Assembly: GCA_001972305.1 (NCBI GenBank) | Contig: BDDD01002880.1 | Location: 46,739 to 110,738 of the forward strand | Source: Cephalotus follicularis | Lineage: Eukaryota; Streptophyta; Magnoliopsida; Oxalidales; Cephalotaceae | Reading direction: 5' to 3' | Length of the DNA: 64,000 nt | The notes under the pieces: generated by a model | Database searches by the model: none | The model's input: only the letters and a program-made list of their open reading frames with translations | Told to the model about the DNA's origin: nothing | Program-made: the position numbers and the translations under genes | Part shown: positions 59,607-64,000 of the stretch, piece by piece | Layout of the letters: each line of letters begins with the position of its first letter | Position numbering within the stretch: the stretch's first letter is position 1

Positions 59607-60531
59607 TGTTGATACAGAAATCCTTCTCTCAACAGTATCCTACGTGGAGGACTTTGATTTGTAGAGAGAAACGCTTGTCACTGAATGTCTTAAGGAAGAG
59701 TCTGATCTCGGACGCCTGCACAAGTAGCAACTATGGTGAAGGCCCAGGAGGTTGTTCTCCCGGGGACACTCCGACGCTCAAGTTAGTCAAGTGCAGATGA
59801 AATATTATACTCTCTTCAATGTAAAAATTGCTGACCTTTGTTCAGTGTGTTGAACTTGTATTTATAGTGGAACTTTGTAACTGATAGAGCGTGAAAGTCA
59901 GATGTGATGGCTGTCCCCTAAGGAAATTCCGAGGATCTCGGGATTTCCCTTATCTCCACCTGTATTTTCTCTTCTTTCCTTTGTTGTAGTTGATCAGGAT
60001 TCTATTTCCTTGTTTAGATAAGTCTAGATCCCGTGAAATCTGTTGAAGTTAATCTCCTTATCTTATCTTCCATATTTGTTGATGGTCATCCTTATCTTCT
60101 TAGAAGATAAGAATCCCTTGAATTTGGGCTAACTCTTTGTCCTCATTCCGTAAATGAGGAGGAGGCCTTCTGTCCGAGGAGAGGAGCTGCTGTGAGGCTA
60201 ATGAGATGATCAGCACTTGGCTTCTAAATCTTCCTCTTGCGCAGATATGCACTTGAAATAGATGGCGTGTTATGTCGCCGAGGGTGTCCTCAGCTAGGTC
60301 GTTTCAAATGGTGTCCTCGGACCTGGATCCGAGGAGAATAATGTTTGTACTGGAAACATCGGGTGTGTCCTCAGCACTTATGCTGAGGAAGAATCCTCCT
60401 TTTACCACTGTTTTTTTGGTGTACATGCTTCCTCTGCCTTTAATTCATTAATTCTTATCTCTTTGGACACTTGGCAATGTGATCAAGAGGACACGTGTTG
60501 CTTTGAATTTGACTTAATTTTTCCCACATCA
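59607..60531 (-). repeat. Tat-2 3' LTR (925 bp)
   Basis: Plus strand starts tgttgatacag and ends aatttttcccacatca, followed by tatgcccccctggtcc (inverse polypurine tract). It is highly similar to the solo LTR at 50419-51387. The left target sequence would be aatac; the right end is outside the window. Confidence 0.9.
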
Positions 60532-61199
60532 TATGCCCCCCTGGTCCTTGTTCTCTGACCCTGGTCAGAGGAGAAGGAGCAGAGTTGAGAGCCGTAGCCC
60601 AGGCCATCCACCTCTGCTGAGCTTGCTATTAATCCTCCTGCTATGCACCAGCCGAGAACAAAGACTTTGTATTATATTTTTTTGAAGAATGTAGAAATAT
60701 TGCACGTGCCTGGGCAGAGGATCAGAGCTGCCCCCCTGTCTTCTCATTTCCCATCCGTTGGTCCTCGTGCTTTGAATCCTCATCATTACCCCTAAGTAAC
60801 GTATCAAACTCACTTAACACATGGCACCAGCAGAGCGTTTCCCGCCTCTGTCGCTTCGTTTCCCGCGCTTGGAATGTCGGTTGGTTTCTTGACCATTGAA
60901 TCTTCACTAGATGGAGGGCCAGGATTAGATCTAGGGTCTATAAAAGAAACCCTAGATCACTAAGCCACTCTTTTACGCTTTCTTGCTCTCTTGCTTTCTT
61001 GCTTTCTTGCTTTCTTGCTAATACCAGAGAATCTCCAAGACCCACAGTTCTTCAAACCTCGTTTCTTCGCCTTTTAATCATCTTCAACCAAAGTAAGTTG
61101 TTGATCTTTGTAAGTTGTTGATCTTTATACTGTTCTTGAACTGATTCTTGTCTTTCCTTTTCCCTTTTTCTTTCATCTCTCTTGTTTCCTTCGACATAG
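60532..61199 (+). promoter_or_regulatory. Promoter, leader and 5'-UTR intron of the Tat-2 antisense gene
   Basis: A clear TATA box, TATAAAAG (60939-60946), is followed by a pyrimidine-rich leader with a run of ttgctttc repeats (60978-61020). A 5'-UTR intron follows at 61093-61199 (GTAAGTTG ... GACATAG), ending directly before the ATG. This is a complete plant-type promoter and leader on the strand opposite to the element's gag-pol. Confidence 0.75.
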
Positions 61200-63591
61200 A
61201 TGGCTAGGACAAAACGTACCGCTAGGGTTTCTCCTCCCCTGGAGGTTGAACCCTTGGCTATGGTGATCCCCCCTACTGAGGGTCCCTCTGTTGAGAGTCC
61301 CCTCCCCTCTGAGGGTAGCTTGGGGGCTGCTGTGGGTGAACCTGTTATCCCTGAGACCGAGGCTGACTCCTCTGCCCCTGATGGCTTTGGTGTCAGTGCT
61401 CTCTCAGAGGAGGAGGTAGTTGAACTAACCACCAGGTTCAACTTCCCCTCTGGGCTGAGATTCCAACTCCCTAAGGACCCTCGGATGGTCACCAAGAGTA
61501 AAAAGGGCATTTTCGTTGTCTTCGAAGGGGCTCTTACTCATGGTTTGAGGATCCCCATTCCTAACTTTGCTTTGTCAATTTTGGAGACATTCCAAGTCCA
61601 CCCTTCTCTTCTCCAACCCCAGTCGTGGAGTTTTATAATAGGATTTCTCGTTAAGTGTCTCGAGTCCGAGGTGACTGCCACAATGGGATTGTTCCAACAA
61701 TTTCACGTCATCTCTTCCTCGCCAGGGAAACGTGGCTTCTTCTTTAAATCACGTTCTGGTATTGCCAAAATTCTCACCAAACCAACCCAATCAATCAAAC
61801 ACTAGAAGACCAAGTATTTCCTCATAAAGAACTTCGAGGGGTTCGTTTCTCCCGTGTGGTGTGACTCCTTGGACACCACACGTCTTAACAGGAGGCCCAC
61901 TTTGACCGCGGCCGAGGACCTGGACCTCAGTAAGCTTATCCAACTGGTGCCTGAGGAGGTGAACTCCGTGGTTGCCGAGGAGCGTCTGGTCCGAGCTGGA
62001 CTAAGTGTGGCTCCGAGACAGGGGTCACACTCGGCCGTGGTCGAGGAAGCCTCAGGGGGCGAAAGGTCCCCTGCTCAATCCCTGCCCCAAGAGATGGGGG
62101 AAAACTGTATAAAGCTTTCATCTCCTCCGTCTTACTTTTTGTCTACGCATTTCTTTCTAACTTGATTAATTTTGAATTACTAACGCTTTTTAACCTCTGT
62201 CTGTGCAGCTATGTCTTCTCGGAGAGGATTCAACACTCTGTTCTCTGCATGCAAGGCCTCCAAGTCTTCATCTGTCATTGCTGCAGAGAAGCAAAAGGAA
62301 GCCGAGATGGACGCCAGGCGAAAGGTTGCCGTGGAAGTGGCTAGGAAAAAACTTGCTGAGGAGGAGGCAGCCAAGAAAAAGGCTGCAGAGGGGGCCAAGC
62401 AAAGGGCCAAAGATGCCTTGGTTGGGGCCAAGCAGCTAAAGAAAAAAGGGGTTACATCCAAGGGGAAGGGCTCCAAGCGCCCTGGCAAGGAGCGCTCCTC
62501 TGACAAGCTTACCAGTAAAAGGGGGAGGCTCATCACTGGGTCCGAGATGGACTCCATCCTTGGACGTGCTGAGGACGTCCCCATCGTCTTGCCCCCCTCT
62601 CGGGACGTGGGGAGGATGATCAAGGAGCTAGAGGGGGTCGGGATTGGCTCCTCTAGCCTAAACACTCAAGGGGTGCCCTTTGCCCTTAGCTCGCTCTGTA
62701 TGTTCCCGGACGAGTTGAAAGCAAAGGAAGAATGGTCTAGCAAAGACCTTGTACACAACTGCCTTCGAAGCCAATTCGAGGTAAATGAAGATCCTCCTCT
62801 TGTACAATTTATACTTGTGTTTTCTGTTCTAACTTCATTCTTCTCTGCAGGCTTTGAATAACAACCACCTTTTGGTTGAAAACTACTCCATCATTTTGGA
62901 GAGGAATGACAAGCTGAGGCTGGAGGTGATGGAGGAGAAGGAGACTTCTCGGATCGCCAAGGCACAATTGGAGGAGGTCTTGAAGGCTCAAGAATCCACT
63001 GTTGAGGAGAGGAACAAGGCCGTTCTGGAGAAGGACGAGGCCCAAAAGGAGCTTGCTAAAGCTCAATATCTGTTCAAGTCCTTGCAAAAGCAGCACGAGG
63101 ATACTTTGAGGAGGTATGAAGAGGCCATGAAGAGGAGAAAACCAAGGCCGTGAAGGATGCCCTCGATGAGTTTAGGTCCTCGGACGAGTTCATAAGTCTG
63201 ATGGAGGCCTCCGTAGAGGACTTCAAGGCTTCTGATGCCTTTGGCGAGCAGATCGTCAAAGAATCTGCTGAGAACTATCGCCGAGGGTTCTATACTTGCA
63301 AAAACTGGGTCCAGGCTTTGCACCCGGAGGTTCCCCTGGACGACATCGCCTTTTGCTCGGCTGCTCAGGCCTTCGATTTTTATCCAGATGGATACGAGGC
63401 TGAATAGGAGAAAGCCGAGGAGGCCTTGGCCAGGTACACTGGGCAAGAAGTTGAAGTGGCACCCGAAGCTGAGCTTGGCCGCGAGGATCCTGCCTCAGAG
63501 ACTACCATTCCTCCTCCTCCTCAAACTGAACCTGTTGTGCCTCCTGCTCCCGAGGATGACACCTCTGCTGATCCTTCAACCTTAGCTTAGC
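61200..63591 (+). pseudogene. Tat-2 antisense accessory gene; product starts MARTKRTAR
   Basis: Exons 61200-62106, 62209-62780 and 62851-63591, with GT-AG borders and the same phases as in Tat-1 (phase 1 then phase 0 here). The ATG follows a splice acceptor whose TAG is also an in-frame stop, so MARTKRTAR is the certain N-terminus. Exon 1 carries FVVFEGALTHGLRIPIPNF and QSWSFIIGFLVKCLESEV (gypsy-type transposon domain). Exon 2 is Lys-rich (KKKAAEGAKQRAKDALVGAK; KGKGSKRPGKER), with nuclear-signal-like clusters. Exon 3 is a coiled coil (LERNDKLRLEVMEEKETS; AQKELAKAQYLFKSLQKQ) with a Pro-rich end. It is broken by a TAG at 61803, a frameshift near 63130 and a TAG at 63405. Role unknown; possibly nuclear and chromatin-associated. 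Confidence 0.85.
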
Positions 63592-64000
63592 TTTCTCTCT
63601 CTTTTTTGTTGCAGTAACCTTCTCCTTTCCAGTACTTGTAATTTTTCTCATATGAATAAAGGGAACTTTTTTCGCATCCTCTGCTATCTTTACTTTTTTT
63701 GCACTACAGACTTGTGGTGGTTGCACTTAGCATATAAGTTTATAATTCCCTTAGGGATTTTGTCACTTGGGACCTCTGACTTCTCGTAGAAGCAGACACT
63801 CCTCCAAAGTGACTTAAAAGTCACTTAAGGAATATTAAAAGTGAACCTTTAGTAATTTCTTCCAAGCACTAATAAAAGAACTTCCTTTCTATGGACTTAG
63901 GATTGAACTTTTCTTGTTGTGATTAATCTTTGCATTGTTGCGCTCATTAATAATTCCCTTAGGAATTTTGGTCTTCATGGTACTCTCGGACTTCTCCCAT
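63592..64000 (+). terminator. 3' UTR of the antisense gene and start of the Tat-2 spacer
   Basis: A poly(A) signal AATAAA lies at about 63655 after a T-rich stretch. Two similar segments containing ataattcccttagg(g/a)attttg at about 63741 and 63950 suggest a roughly 209-bp tandem repeat running past the window end. Confidence 0.6.

Larger units (their letters stand above)
59607..64000 (-). mobile_element. Second Tat-type gypsy element (Tat-2), 3' part only
   Basis: The 3' LTR (59607-60531) is followed on the plus strand by an inverse polypurine tract and then the antisense accessory gene on the plus strand. In this orientation gag-pol must lie on the minus strand beyond 64000. The organisation mirrors Tat-1 (38801-50211). 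Confidence 0.88.

Overview
This is a eudicot-type plant nuclear genome window: spliced plant genes with AT-rich introns, Ty1/copia and Ty3/gypsy LTR retrotransposons, hAT and Mutator-type DNA transposons, MITEs and a tRNA-derived SINE. Two host genes are supported, both on the minus strand: a seven-exon ANGUSTIFOLIA (AN, plant CtBP-like) gene at 17263-23507, and a two-exon gene at 33063-35028 for a homologue of the Arabidopsis protein At1g01500. In Arabidopsis these are adjacent loci (At1g01500, At1g01510), so the pair looks like conserved microsynteny now split by about 9.5 kb of transposon sequence.

Layout. 1-6493: a copia element on the minus strand (Copia-A), in tandem with a second copy cut by the window edge, sharing a rearranged LTR and carrying a SINE. 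7133-15730: a decayed copia element (Copia-B), itself holding a roughly 3-kb non-coding insertion that contains a 793-bp hAT MITE with perfect TSD; its right LTR holds a 510-bp Tat-type solo LTR with perfect TSD. 15731-17262: AN downstream flank with a MITE. 17263-23507: AN, with a tandem duplication and a hAT MITE in intron 3. 23870-31810: remains of a minus-strand gypsy element, interrupted by a Pack-MULE (26968-29170; 117-bp TIRs, 9-bp TSD) carrying a captured MAPKKK gene fragment. 33063-35028: the At1g01500-like gene. About 35700-52245: a decayed hAT transposon, split by a young full-length Tat-lineage gypsy element (38801-50211, called Tat-1; 627-bp LTRs, TSD acatg) and by a 969-bp solo LTR. 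52590-57528: an internally deleted copia element (Copia-C) whose left LTR is split by a 2544-bp chromovirus-type solo LTR. 57596-58790: a hAT derivative. 59607 to window end: the 3' part of a second Tat-type element (Tat-2).

The most interesting content is an extra gene carried by both Tat elements on the strand opposite to gag-pol. In both it has a TATA-like box, a 5'-UTR intron, three coding exons with matching intron phases, and a product with a plant gypsy-transposon domain, a Lys-rich segment and a coiled coil. Splicing places the start codon so that the proteins begin MARTKQTRR and MARTKRTAR. After Met removal each matches seven of the first eight residues of histone H3 (ARTKQTAR). This suggests a retrotransposon-encoded H3-tail (H3K4) mimic. 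That functional reading is inference; the sequence match, the start-codon evidence and the shared gene structure are visible.

Most transposon genes are broken. In Tat-1 gag-pol, four stops interrupt one continuous frame and three fit single C-to-T or G-to-A changes, as expected of methylated, silenced copies. Exact ends of the most decayed elements are approximate, and 49047-49313 is an assembly gap.
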